Source: JACJYE01 sp964432875 (GTDB lineage: Bacteria > Bacteroidota > Bacteroidia > Chitinophagales > Saprospiraceae). Taken from it: a stretch of 35,053 nucleotides of DNA. Below, in pieces: positions 15,247 through 24,126 of the stretch (its first letter is position 1; the number at the start of each line of letters is the position of its first letter). Under the pieces are notes generated by a model. The model ran no database searches and was not told the DNA's origin. It saw only the letters and a list, made by a program, of their open reading frames with translations. A program made the position numbers and the translations under genes. The stretch is from contig CAYSPJ010000047.1 in NCBI GenBank assembly GCA_964432875.1, positions 1 through 35,053 of the forward strand, read 5' to 3'.

Positions 15247-16572
15247 TTACCCGCCGATCTTCGGCAAGTAATACAGCACCACCCGGTTGTCTTTGACAAA
15301 ATACTTGCGGGCCGCTTTCTGGATATCCTCTTTGGTCACCTTCATATAGAGGTCGATTTCGGTATTGATGAGCTTGGCATCACCGTGTAGCAGTTCGTAA
15401 TTTGCCAGGTTGTTGGCGATGCCAAAGAGGGTGGCGTTTTTGTTCACGAAGTCGCTCTCGATCTGATTGCGCAGCTTCTGGAACTCCTCTTCGGGCATGA
15501 TTTCTTTTTGCGCGCGCTCGATTTCAGCCTGGATAGCCTCTTCCATTGCTTGGGGGTCTACCCCTACTTTGGCGATGGCGTAAGCCAGGGCAAAGCTGGG
15601 GCCTTCGCGCTCGAAGGCGATGTTGCCCACCTGGATCGCGAGCTGTTTTTGATCGACCAAGGCTTTCTGGAAACGGGAGCTTTCGCCCTGTGATAGCAAA
15701 CGGGTCAGCATGCTCACCGCGTAAAAATCTGCTTCGCCGATGCCCGGGGTGCGGTAAGCCGCAAAGATGCCGGGGAGCTGCACGCGGTCGAAAATAGTGT
15801 CGCGGATTTCTTTACCCAGTGGTGGTTCCACGACATCGGGGCGGTACACGTCCTTCTTCCCTTTGGGGATGCTCTGGAAGTATTTGGCTATTGCTTCTTT
15901 AGCCGCCTGGGGCTCGAAATCGCCAGCGATGACCAGCACGGCATTATTGGGCAAGTAGAAGTCTTTGTAGAACTGCACGTAATCTCCTTCAGAAGCGGCA
16001 TTTAAGTGGTCCATCGACCCGATGGTAGGCCACTGGTACGGGTGCTTGCGGTAGATGCGCTGAAGGATCTCGCGCTGGAAAGAGCCATAGGGCACGTTGT
16101 CATAGCGCTGCCGCATCTCTTCTTTGACTACTTCGCGCTGGGTCTCTACGCCCTTCTGGTCTACCTTGGCATGGAGCATGCGCTCCGATTCCAGCCAGAG
16201 CCCCAGTTCGAGCTGGTTGGAGGGCAGTATCTCGAAGTAGCAGGTATTGTCGGCGGTGGTATAAGCATTGAGCGTCCCGCCAGCATTCTGGATGTATTTG
16301 TCAAACTGGCCCCGCTCGATGTTTTCGGAGCCTTCAAAGAGCAAGTGCTCGAAGAAGTGGGCGAAGCCGGTGCGCTTGGGGTCCTCATTCTTGGAGCCGA
16401 CATGGTAGTTGACCGCGATGGCGACGATGGGGGTGCTTTTATCCTGGTGCAGGATCACTTTGAGCCCATTGTCCAGCGTGTATTTTTCAAAAACGATTTC
16501 GTTTTTCTGCGCCGGGGCGGCCATCGTGCCAAAGCCCCAGAACGCCAGCCATAATAAAATCTTTAACCTCAT
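15247..16572 (-). CDS. M16 zinc metalloprotease, active subunit
   Basis: A 441-residue exported M16B peptidase. Signal peptide to AAPA-Q22. HFFEH at 72-76 is the inverted zinc motif of the family, with the distal glutamate in EVVKEEMRQR (E151 or E152). The second M16 domain spans about 230-430. It should degrade peptides in the periplasm. It is the first gene of a two-gene operon with the inactive homologue at 13090, the usual active/inactive pairing in Bacteroidota and proteobacteria. Substrate unknown. Confidence 0.93.
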   Translation of the reverse strand: MRLKILLWLAFWGFGTMAAPAQKNEIVFEKYTLDNGLKVILHQDKSTPIVAIAVNYHVGSKNEDPKRTGFAHFFEHLLFEGSENIERGQFDKYIQNAGGTLNAYTTADNTCYFEILPSNQLELGLWLESERMLHAKVDQKGVETQREVVKEEMRQRYDNVPYGSFQREILQRIYRKHPYQWPTIGSMDHLNAASEGDYVQFYKDFYLPNNAVLVIAGDFEPQAAKEAIAKYFQSIPKGKKDVYRPDVVEPPLGKEIRDTIFDRVQLPGIFAAYRTPGIGEADFYAVSMLTRLLSQGESSRFQKALVDQKQLAIQVGNIAFEREGPSFALAYAIAKVGVDPQAMEEAIQAEIERAQKEIMPEEEFQKLRNQIESDFVNKNATLFGIANNLANYELLHGDAKLINTEIDLYMKVTKEDIQKAARKYFVKDNRVVLYYLPKIGG

Positions 16573-16738
16573 ATCAGGTAATGTTTTGGTGAGCTAAATT
16601 AACTGTGGGCGAAAATCGGAATTATTTTCCCAACCACCAAGATAATAGGCCAATACTGTAAGGTGATAGACAAAGCATCTTGGACGGAGGCAGTAGCGGC
16701 GGCAGTCTACTGAACGCCTCGGATAGGGCCCATAAACA

Positions 16739-16781
16739 GGCAAGGGGCAAGAAGCAAAACGAATTGCCCTTGCCCCTTGCC
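16739..16781. repeat. 13-bp perfect inverted repeat between S46 and M16 genes
   Basis: GGCAAGGGGCAAG (16739-16751) and CTTGCCCCTTGCC (16769-16781) form a perfect 13-bp stem with a 17-nt spacer. It lies 20 nt past the S46 gene stop on the minus strand and could help end that transcript, but there is no T-run. It may equally be a dispersed palindromic repeat. Confidence 0.6.
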
Positions 16782-16800
16782 GGCAGGTCCTGGAAAAAGC

Positions 16801-18903
16801 TTATTCCACGCCCATCTCCTTGAGCAGCCGATCGGCTTTGTAGATATGCTTCATGGCTGCTACGATGCCGCCAGCATGCACGCCGACAGCGCGGTTGACC
16901 TCGGGGTCGTAGATGAAATTGCCCGGCAGGGATTCGATATTGCCATCAAAGACCAGGCCGATGAGTTCACCCTTGCGGTTGATCATCGGGCTGCCAGAGT
17001 TGCCGCCGATGATATCGCAGGTAGCCACGAAGTTCATCGGGGATTTCAGCAAGTCGGCAGGTGGGTTGAGCCATTTTTCGGGCAACGACCAGGGGAACTG
17101 GCCATTTTGCGAGTAATAGCGGTCGTACAAGCCGAAATAAGTCGTTTTGTAAGGTGCTTCCGTACCGTTGTATTCGTATTTTTTCACCAGCCCGTCGGCC
17201 AGGCGCAGGGTGAAAGAAGCGTCGGGTGGGATGGTCAAGCCATAGACCTGATAGACCTCATTGGCGATTTTGCCTTCTAGCACGCGGCGAGCAGCGCCGT
17301 TGGCGCGGAAAGCCATCGCGGCTTCCTGGTATTCCGGCACCAGCAGCTGGCCCATCTGGATGATGGGGTCTTTAGATGCTTTGAGTTTCTTGAGGTCCAT
17401 CTTTAGCAGCTTTTCCAGCTTCTTGTCTTTGCCGAAGTCTGTTTCGTCCAGGATTTCCCGGGCCGCCTTTTCCGGGCTGCGCCCATCGAGCAGGCTAGTG
17501 ATGTAGCTGTCTTCAGCTTGGGCGAAAGTCTGCAGCTCGTTCAGCAAGGCAGCCAGGTATTTGGCCTCGTAGGGGTCCTCCAAGCCCGATGCCAGGCGGC
17601 GGATTTCTGCCCGGATTTCTTCCTGCGCCTCTTCATCGGCGCCAGATTCCATGGCTTGGATGAGGCTGAAGCTGTTGAATGCCAATTGCAGCGCCGTGCC
17701 ATTCATTGGCGAAGGGCTCAGTAGCGTGATTTCGGCATTGTAGCCTTTGAGGGGCTCGTACATCTTGGCGATCTCCGCCCAGTAATCATTGCCCGCTTTT
17801 ACGGCCTTTGATTGGGCTTTGATTTGCTGCTCCATTTTTGCCTTCATGCCCATAAGCCGCGGATTGTGCAAGCCGGCGAGTATGCCGGTAAAGGCCTTGG
17901 CGCCATTGGCCAGGCCGAAGATCTGCTCCTGTAGGTCGTGATCGGGCTTTTCATGGTGCTGCTCCTGCAATATTTTAATGCGGTTTTCCATCCAGGTCAG
18001 CTGGATGTTGTAGCGATAGTCGCGGTCGTATTCAAACTGCGCGATGGTGCGGTAGCGCTCGGTATTGCCGGGGTTGCCGGTGGTGAAGACTAGCTCGCCC
18101 TCGGCAGCGCCTTCGGGCTGGATGGGGAAATAAAACTTGGAGGAGTTTACGGGTTGCCCGTTTTCGTCATAAGCGCGCCAGAGCGTCATATCCAGGTTGT
18201 AACGGGGGTAGGTGAAGTTGTCGGGGTCGCCGCCGAAGTAGCCTAATTGCAATTCCGGCAACAGTACCAGGCGGATGTCATCATAGCGCTTGTAACCATA
18301 TAAAGAGTAGCGGCCGCCGCTGTAGTAGTTCACGGCCTCGATCTCCAGCCCTTCCCATCCTTCTTTCGTGGCGTATTCGCCCTGGGCAGCCTTAAGCGCT
18401 TCGCGGCGCTTGGCCAGCGCTTCCTCGTCGCTGGTGGCATCCTTGGCATATTGTTGCACAAACTCAGTGATGTCGGCTATTTGCACCAATTGTTTCACAA
18501 ACAAGCCTTCCACCCGGCGCTCTTCAGCCCGGCTGGCAGCGTAGAAGCCTTTTTGGTCGAAGTCTTCGCCCGCTTCCATTAATTGCCCTACCTCGCTGCG
18601 CGAGCAGTGGTGGTTGGTTAGTATCAGGCCGTCAGGCGAAACAAATGAAGCCGAGCACCAGGAGGCGAAGCGCAAGGAGGCCAGGCGCGCCCTTTCCCAC
18701 CATGCTTCAGTGGGCTTGAAATCGTAGGTCTCTTCAAAGTACTGGAGCGGAGCGTGCTCGAAGGTCCACATCTTGCCGAAGTCGAAGCGGCTCGTCTCCA
18801 CGCTCATATCGTAAGGGGCTGCCGGCTGGGCGGATAAAAGCCCCACTGTCAGGGCCAAAACCCCCATAGTCATTGAAAATCGAGTGATGATCGTTTTTAC
18901 CAT
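16801..18903 (-). CDS. S46 dipeptidyl-peptidase, DPP7-like
   Basis: A 700-residue exported serine peptidase that removes dipeptides from peptide N-termini in the periplasm, feeding amino-acid catabolism. Signal peptide to LLSA-Q26. The chymotrypsin-like fold has catalytic His in LTNHHC (98-99) and catalytic Ser636 in GGNSGSP. Eighteen residues on, FDGN places Gly at 654. In Porphyromonas S46 enzymes the equivalent position (673, 18 after Ser655) is Gly in DPP7 (hydrophobic P1) and Arg in DPP11 (acidic P1), so this one should be DPP7-like. Length is typical (about 700). It stands alone on the minus strand; a weak TAnTTTG-like box lies near 18961-18968. Confidence 0.93.
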   Translation of the reverse strand: MVKTIITRFSMTMGVLALTVGLLSAQPAAPYDMSVETSRFDFGKMWTFEHAPLQYFEETYDFKPTEAWWERARLASLRFASWCSASFVSPDGLILTNHHCSRSEVGQLMEAGEDFDQKGFYAASRAEERRVEGLFVKQLVQIADITEFVQQYAKDATSDEEALAKRREALKAAQGEYATKEGWEGLEIEAVNYYSGGRYSLYGYKRYDDIRLVLLPELQLGYFGGDPDNFTYPRYNLDMTLWRAYDENGQPVNSSKFYFPIQPEGAAEGELVFTTGNPGNTERYRTIAQFEYDRDYRYNIQLTWMENRIKILQEQHHEKPDHDLQEQIFGLANGAKAFTGILAGLHNPRLMGMKAKMEQQIKAQSKAVKAGNDYWAEIAKMYEPLKGYNAEITLLSPSPMNGTALQLAFNSFSLIQAMESGADEEAQEEIRAEIRRLASGLEDPYEAKYLAALLNELQTFAQAEDSYITSLLDGRSPEKAAREILDETDFGKDKKLEKLLKMDLKKLKASKDPIIQMGQLLVPEYQEAAMAFRANGAARRVLEGKIANEVYQVYGLTIPPDASFTLRLADGLVKKYEYNGTEAPYKTTYFGLYDRYYSQNGQFPWSLPEKWLNPPADLLKSPMNFVATCDIIGGNSGSPMINRKGELIGLVFDGNIESLPGNFIYDPEVNRAVGVHAGGIVAAMKHIYKADRLLKEMGVE

Positions 18904-19151
18904 TGTTCGTTTTTATTTTGAATAATAAAGCATGTTTTTGCTCCCTTCGCTAAGGGGCGGCAAAGTAAGCATTATTTAGGAATTCATCGGCCTGAGGCGG
19001 GCAATGAATGCGACAATTCCGCTTTTCAGGCCCGGTAGGCCATGATGGATGCTTCATTGATTTCCAGGCAGGGAGCTTTTCCAGTATCGCTAGAGCCCCG
19101 CTTTAGCGATGCCCACATCAGCAGCTCTTGAAAAAAAAGCCGCTTTAATTT
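18904..19151. other. Intergenic stretch upstream of the tRNA pair
   Basis: Contains the promoter region of the minus-strand S46 gene at its left end (weak CAAAGTAA box at 18961-18968). No coding frame or RNA gene is supported. Confidence 0.4.
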
Positions 19152-19182
19152 TTGCGCCAATCAAAGACTTTGCTTATCTTTG
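19152..19182 (+). promoter_or_regulatory. Promoter of the tRNA-Val/tRNA-Pro unit
   Basis: TTG at 19152-19154 and TATCTTTG at 19175-19182, separated by 20 nt, match the Bacteroidota -33/-7 pattern. The -7 box is 62 nt before tRNA-Val. Confidence 0.6.
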
Positions 19183-19244
19183 CACTCGCTTTGCAAAAGG
19201 GCAGGCTTTGGCAGCCAAAAAAAGGCTGTTTTTTATTAGATTCC

Positions 19245-19319
19245 GGTCATTTAGCTCAGTTGGTTTAGAGCGCATGCTTGACAGGCATGAGGTCACTGGT
19301 TCGAATCCAGTAATGACCA
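19245..19319 (+). tRNA. tRNA-Val(GAC)
   Basis: A full 75-nt cloverleaf. The acceptor arms GGTCATT and AATGACC pair over 7 bp with discriminator A; the D arm is AGCTCAGTTGG; the anticodon stem CATGC/GCATG closes the loop TTGACAG, giving anticodon GAC; the T arm holds GGTTCGAATCC. The 3' CCA is not encoded. Confidence 0.96.
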
Positions 19320-19382
19320 CTACTTTCCTCCTGTCAATAGAGGGGGGGAGCAGCGGCTCTCTGCCGCGCCAACCGTGGTTTT

Positions 19383-19457
<75 letters not shown>

Positions 19458-19462
19458 TTCGT

Positions 19463-19501
19463 AAAAGCCTAAGCAGTTGTCTCAAAATTGCTTAGGCTTT
19501 T
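19463..19501 (+). terminator. Terminator of the tRNA unit
   Basis: A perfect 13-bp stem (AAAAGCCTAAGCA / TGCTTAGGCTTTT) with a 13-nt loop ends in a T-rich tract, 6 nt after tRNA-Pro. Confidence 0.85.
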
Positions 19502-19569
19502 CCTTTTCCTCCAGGTGCCAAATCCTGTTTTAGGATAAGGCTTTTTTCTCCTTCTGCATTGAAAGCCGA

Positions 19570-20763
19570 CTACTTGCCTTCCCAATCTTTATTAGCTTCC
19601 GGTTCGAAACGCTCATCCTCCTGTACCTTCTGGAATTTTACCTGCAGCTTATAACGGTTGTTCAGGCCGGTGATGGCTGGGCCAAACATGTTGTTCATTA
19701 GCTCGATAGCCTGGGTTTTAGACTTATCCATGATATCGCTTTCCAGGGCTTCGCGGCGAAACTCGGCGCGCAGCACATTGAAAGTGCGGTTGAAGTCTTC
19801 CTCTTTGAGTTCGCGCAGCCAGCCGATGCTGAGGTTGTCTACCTTGGGATAGACTTCGTGCGACAGGATGGTAGGCTCAGGCAGGGTGATGGTCACCAGC
19901 CCCTGTTTGGCGTTGAGGCTGATGTCGAAGTAATCATTGAGGCGGAAGCCTACCTTGATGATGCTGATGGCGGAAATGTCGATATCCGTAGAGGACACAT
20001 TAAACCCCATGACCTTGGTGCGCATCTGTTTGTTGAGGCCTTTCTTGTCCCGCACCTCCATGGTCGCCAATTCGGAGACGACGCGCTCCACTTTTTCCTG
20101 TAGCAGCCCCCGCGAGCGGCCGAAATCGCGGATAGCAGCGCGGTCTTCCAACTTCTTCAACAGCGGGTTGAGGGCTTCCTGCATGGCCAGGCCGCAGGGC
20201 GTCTCTACATTTTGGCCTTTGGCGAAGATGCTGCCGCCTTTGGTCGGCGCCAAAGAGGTCATAATCTGGGTCACCAGGAAACAGGTGTATTTTGAAGCCA
20301 CCTCGCGCAATACTTGTACCGCGTTGGTCCCCTCGTTGTCGTACCAGGTCTGGTAGAGCTGGGAGGTCGTATCTTGCAAAGCTACAAAGTCCTGGAAATA
20401 CAGGTTGCGCAAGTAGGGGTGGTGCTTTTCGTACTCCTCCCTGATCGTGTTTTTATCCACTTCGTTGAGGTTCATGCGCTTGGCGACATGAAAGAGGAGG
20501 GAGAGGTTGATGTCGTAAACCAGATCGTTGAATTCCCGCCGATAGCGGTGTGGGTTCGACAAGATAGCCAGGGCATTCTCTTCGTCGATATTGAAAGTAT
20601 AGTCCGAAGGGATATAAGTAAGCTGTAGCTCTTTCGGGATCGAAGAGTAGCCCAAGGGAGAGATCCACTTGCGGTAGGCGATAATACCCAATAAGCTCAG
20701 GGCGATGATTAACAGCAAGGCCCGCATGGTATTGGTCGAGCCGGATGAAGTTGGAGATTGCAT
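19570..20763 (-). CDS. Membrane-anchored DUF4230-like protein
   Basis: A 397-residue protein. I chose the ATG at 20763; an in-frame ATG 12 codons later (MRALLLIIALSLLGIIAYRK) would also leave the N-terminal anchor intact, while a longer frame would need a TTG start. One TM helix at about 14-31, then a large soluble part. The C-terminal half (about 195-360) has the alternating beta/helix look of DUF4230 proteins, with FNVSSTDIDISAISIIKVGF and KQGLVTITLPEPTILSHEV. The N-terminal soluble part (about 45-190) is helical. Function unknown. It is monocistronic and ends 69 nt past the tRNA terminator on the opposite strand. Confidence 0.65.
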   Translation of the reverse strand: MQSPTSSGSTNTMRALLLIIALSLLGIIAYRKWISPLGYSSIPKELQLTYIPSDYTFNIDEENALAILSNPHRYRREFNDLVYDINLSLLFHVAKRMNLNEVDKNTIREEYEKHHPYLRNLYFQDFVALQDTTSQLYQTWYDNEGTNAVQVLREVASKYTCFLVTQIMTSLAPTKGGSIFAKGQNVETPCGLAMQEALNPLLKKLEDRAAIRDFGRSRGLLQEKVERVVSELATMEVRDKKGLNKQMRTKVMGFNVSSTDIDISAISIIKVGFRLNDYFDISLNAKQGLVTITLPEPTILSHEVYPKVDNLSIGWLRELKEEDFNRTFNVLRAEFRREALESDIMDKSKTQAIELMNNMFGPAITGLNNRYKLQVKFQKVQEDERFEPEANKDWEGK

Positions 20764-20820
20764 AATTATTCTAGTTGCTCTTTCAATAGAAACACTATTT
20801 GGTTTGGACGGTTTGCGGCT

Positions 20821-20828
20821 CAAAGGTA
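20821..20828 (-). promoter_or_regulatory. Candidate -7 box for the DUF4230-like gene
   Basis: Read on the minus strand, TACCTTTG matches TAnnTTTG and lies 57 nt before the chosen start codon. The -33 element is unclear. Confidence 0.45.
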
Positions 20829-21171
20829 ACAATTATTGGGCTTAAACGTAGGGGGCGGAAATGAAAATAGGAAACCCGAGCAAAGGCGTAGGAGTGGCGG
20901 TTATGCTCATACAACGCACCTCATCGCTTTCATAAATATAGGTTGTTTGCGTGAATTGAGTTGGTTTATTCTGGAACAAGCGCAATTTAACATCTAATCC
21001 CTTTTGATTGCCATTGAATGCCAGTTTTTTTCAACAACTTAGCCGACGCCCTGCTCATCTCCTTATTTGCTGACCTTCCTCACCATCCCCACTGACAATA
21101 ATCATTGGTCGACCTGCTAAAAAGACCAAACTTGCCGACGTAAAATCGTCCTAACCAGTAAAAGTCGTCAG
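20829..21171. other. Intergenic region upstream of the kor-rnf operon
   Basis: The operon promoter should lie here, but I find no convincing TTG / TAnnTTTG pair. TTG-containing segments near 20941-20970 and AT-rich stretches near 20985-21010 are the best candidates. A 25-codon frame at 21018 is not supported as a gene. Confidence 0.4.
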
Positions 21172-23061
21172 ATGGAACACCACACGGAACAGCTTTTAGA
21201 GGCTGAGCCCAAGCCTGCCAAGCCACAAACCCTCAAGGGGCACATCGTAGAGATTATCAGCGATTCCGGCGAAGGCGCGCAGAAAGCGGGTCAGAGCTTT
21301 GGCGCCATCTCGGCTAAGATGGGCAACGGCGTATGGACGGTAGAGATTATCCCTGCTGACATCCAGCCCCCGGCCCGCACCCGGGAGAGCGCTTCCGGCA
21401 TCCGCATCCGCTTGGGCACCCAGGCCGTCACCAATTCTGGTGATGAAGCCGACTTGGTTATTGCCTTCAACGAAGTGGTGCCTTACGCCCGTATCGAGCA
21501 AAATGCTTTTCGGGAAGGCAGCCTTTTCCTCATCGAAAACAAATGGGCTGAAGACAAAGACGAAAGCATCCGGGAAAGCTACGCCCGCGCCATTGAAGAT
21601 TACAAGGCGCGAGGCTACCTCGTTTACGAAATCCCAATGGAGCAGGAATGCCTGCGCTGGGTGCCCAACGCCCGCCAAGGCAAGAATATGTGGGTGCTGG
21701 GGTTGCTCTGCTACCTGTACCGGCGCGATTTACACCTCGCCGAGGCACAAGTTCGGCAAACCTTCCACAAAAAATCAGCGGCGGTCATAGATTCCAACCT
21801 CAAGCTGTTGAACGCCGGCCACGAATGGGCGGCAGCGAATTTAGACTTCCAGTTTGAAATCCCCGCCGGCCAAAGCCCGGGAGAACTTGTAGTGATGAAC
21901 GGCAACGAAGCCCTGAGTTTCGGCATCATGGCCGCCGGGATCGAGCTTTGCTCCATGTACCCCATCACGCCTGCTACTTCTGTATCTCACCACCTGGCCG
22001 AGGCTTTTGAAAAAGCTGGCGGCTTGGTCCATCAGGCAGAAGATGAGATAGCGGCCATTGGCTTTGCTATCGGCGCTGCTTATGCCGGTAAGACTACCGT
22101 GAGTATCACCTCGGGCCCGGGCCTGGCGCTCAAAACCGAATTTATCGGCCTGGCCGTTATGGCGGAAGTGCCTCTGGTGTTGATTGACGTGCAACGGGGC
22201 GGGCCTTCTACGGGCCTGCCTACCAAGGTAGAACAAAGCGACCTGCTGGCCGTGCTCTATGGCCAGCCTGGCGACTCGCCGAAAATCGTCTTGGCCGCTT
22301 CCACCATCGAAGAATGTTTCCAGTTTGTCATCCTGGCGCGCAAAATCGCGGAGGCTTTCCGCACGCCGGTCATTTTGCTCACCGACGCCAACCTGAGCAC
22401 CGGCGTTCAGCCTTTCCCCCGCCCCAAACTCCTGCCCGACTGGCTGGCTGCACCCTTAGACCAGAGCCCCTGGAAGGCAGGCAGCTTGCCTTATGGCTGG
22501 GACCCTGCTACCGGCTTGAGCCAGCGCCCCATCCCCGGGCAAAAAGGCGGAGAATATACCCTGACCGGCCTGGCGCATAGCGAAGCGGGCCGGGTCACTT
22601 ATGATCCTGATATCAACCAGCGGGCGGCCTCCCTACGCAGCCGTAAGCTGGCTGCCTTTGGGCAGAGCCTCAAGCCGCCCCAGGTGCATGGCGATGCGGA
22701 AGGCGACCTCTTGCTCGTCGGCTGGGGTTCGACCCGGGGCGCCATCGAAGAGGCCGTCAGCCTTGCCCGCGAGCAGGGCATCAAGGTCGCTTCCCTTCAT
22801 CTGCGCTTCCTCAGCCCGATGGAGCCCGGCTTGAAAGATATCTTCCAGCGCTTTCATCAAGTAATGACCGTCGAACTCAACTATAGCGATGTGCCCGGCG
22901 ACCCCCTGGTCACGCCCGAAAACCGCCGCTATGCCCAGTTGGCCTGGCTGCTCAGGGCCCAGACCCTCATCGATGTGGACTGCTTCTCCAATGTGCAGGG
23001 GCAGCCTTTCCGGCCTGGCAATATCCTTAGGAAAATCAAGAAGGTGTTGAATATTGAATGA
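21172..23061 (+). CDS. korA: 2-oxoacid:ferredoxin oxidoreductase, fused gamma-alpha subunit (KorA type)
   Basis: With KorB this enzyme decarboxylates a 2-oxoacid with CoA and passes two electrons to ferredoxin; 2-oxoglutarate is the likely substrate. The 629 residues hold a gamma domain first (about 22-205, starting VEIISDSGEGAQKAGQSFG), then the alpha pyrimidine-binding domain (about 238-470) with YPITP at 263-267, TSGPGLALKTE at 313-323 and QRGGPSTGLPTKVEQSDL at 341-358, then domain II (about 510-625). Gamma-alpha fusion without a ferredoxin domain is the common two-subunit OFOR layout. It heads the operon. Substrate identity between 2-oxoglutarate and other 2-oxoacids cannot be fixed by sequence alone. 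Confidence 0.93.
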   Translation: MEHHTEQLLEAEPKPAKPQTLKGHIVEIISDSGEGAQKAGQSFGAISAKMGNGVWTVEIIPADIQPPARTRESASGIRIRLGTQAVTNSGDEADLVIAFNEVVPYARIEQNAFREGSLFLIENKWAEDKDESIRESYARAIEDYKARGYLVYEIPMEQECLRWVPNARQGKNMWVLGLLCYLYRRDLHLAEAQVRQTFHKKSAAVIDSNLKLLNAGHEWAAANLDFQFEIPAGQSPGELVVMNGNEALSFGIMAAGIELCSMYPITPATSVSHHLAEAFEKAGGLVHQAEDEIAAIGFAIGAAYAGKTTVSITSGPGLALKTEFIGLAVMAEVPLVLIDVQRGGPSTGLPTKVEQSDLLAVLYGQPGDSPKIVLAASTIEECFQFVILARKIAEAFRTPVILLTDANLSTGVQPFPRPKLLPDWLAAPLDQSPWKAGSLPYGWDPATGLSQRPIPGQKGGEYTLTGLAHSEAGRVTYDPDINQRAASLRSRKLAAFGQSLKPPQVHGDAEGDLLLVGWGSTRGAIEEAVSLAREQGIKVASLHLRFLSPMEPGLKDIFQRFHQVMTVELNYSDVPGDPLVTPENRRYAQLAWLLRAQTLIDVDCFSNVQGQPFRPGNILRKIKKVLNIE

Positions 23062-23067
23062 TAAATG

Positions 23068-23103
23068 GGCGGTAGAGGGGGTTCATGAACCCCCTCTACC
23101 GCC
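23068..23103. repeat. Perfect 36-bp palindrome (GTAGAG...CTCTAC family)
   Basis: In the 63-nt korA-korB gap, 18 bases starting GGCGGTAGAG are followed directly by their exact reverse complement, with the centre TTCA|TGAA at 23085/23086. The inner 28 nt (GTAGAG to CTCTAC, 23072-23099) match in length, ends and centre a second palindrome at 33418-33445. In RNA it would make a long hairpin between the two subunits' reading frames. Confidence 0.93.
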
Positions 23104-23124
23104 GCCATTAAAAACCACCGTCCT

Positions 23125-24075
23125 ATGTTTGGCTTGAACACTGAATGCGTCTTAGATGTCCCGCAGGAATATTATACCCTGCAGGATTACGAAAAAGGGC
23201 AAGCCCGCTGGTGCCCTGGTTGTGGCGACCACGCCGTGCTTTCTTCCGTGCAGAAGCTCTGCCGGGAAAAGCAGCTGCCGCCGGAAAAGACCGTTTTCGT
23301 CTCCGGCATCGGCTGCTCCAGCCGCTTCCCACACTATATGAACACCTTCGGCTTCCACGGCCTGCATGGGCGGGCCTTCCCGGTAGCTTGCGGCGTCAAA
23401 TTCCGGCGGCCTGATTTGTCGGTTTTTGTCATTACCGGCGACGGGGACTGCTGCTCTATCGGCGCGGGCGCCTGGCTGCATGCCATCCGCTACAACGTCA
23501 ACCTGACGGTGCTGCTGTTTGACAACCAGATTTACGGCATGACCAAAAAGCAAACTTCGCCCACCTCCCGCTTGGGCACTATTTCCAACACCCACCCGCA
23601 CGGCTCGGTGCTGCCCCCCATCAACCCCATCCAAACCACGCTGGGCGTAGCGAATGCCTCTTTTGTTGCCCAAACTGCCGACTGGATACCGGGCCACCTC
23701 TATGCCACCATCAAAGCGGGCTATGAACATCAGGGCTTTTCTTTTATCAAGATAATGGTGCGCTGCACCAAATTCATGAACGAGCTGGCCAATGAGATGA
23801 CCAGCCACCGCGAGCGCCTCTACTTGCTCGACCATCCCGATGGCATCCCGGTGGACGAAGCTACTGCCCGCCTCTTCAGCCATTCTGAGGCACATGACCC
23901 TACCGACATCCACCGCGCGCGGGAGTTGTCAGAAAGCGAAAACATCTACTTGGGGCTATTTTATAAAAACCAGGCTGCACTGCGCTACGATCAATACGGG
24001 GCCCACAACCTGGGCTTTACCGCCGATCAGAAAATCGAAGCCATCAACCGGGAGTTGGATTTGTATGCCGTGTAA
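23125..24075 (+). CDS. korB: 2-oxoacid:ferredoxin oxidoreductase beta subunit (KorB type)
   Basis: The TPP- and [4Fe-4S]-binding subunit, 316 residues, partner of the upstream gamma-alpha protein. The cluster ligands fit the OFOR pattern: C30 and C33 in WCPGCGDH, C64 in GIGCSSR and C214 in MVRCTKF. The TPP motif runs from GDGD (105-108) to N134 in DNQIYGMTKKQTSPTS. The site is complete, in contrast to the two PFOR-like proteins that follow. Located in the cytoplasm. The gap to korA contains a 36-bp palindrome. Confidence 0.95.
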   Translation: MFGLNTECVLDVPQEYYTLQDYEKGQARWCPGCGDHAVLSSVQKLCREKQLPPEKTVFVSGIGCSSRFPHYMNTFGFHGLHGRAFPVACGVKFRRPDLSVFVITGDGDCCSIGAGAWLHAIRYNVNLTVLLFDNQIYGMTKKQTSPTSRLGTISNTHPHGSVLPPINPIQTTLGVANASFVAQTADWIPGHLYATIKAGYEHQGFSFIKIMVRCTKFMNELANEMTSHRERLYLLDHPDGIPVDEATARLFSHSEAHDPTDIHRARELSESENIYLGLFYKNQAALRYDQYGAHNLGFTADQKIEAINRELDLYAV

Positions 24076-24126
24076 CGCAAAGCGAGGAAGCCGCTTCGAA
24101 GTGAATTCCTCATTTGCCAAGCTAAT

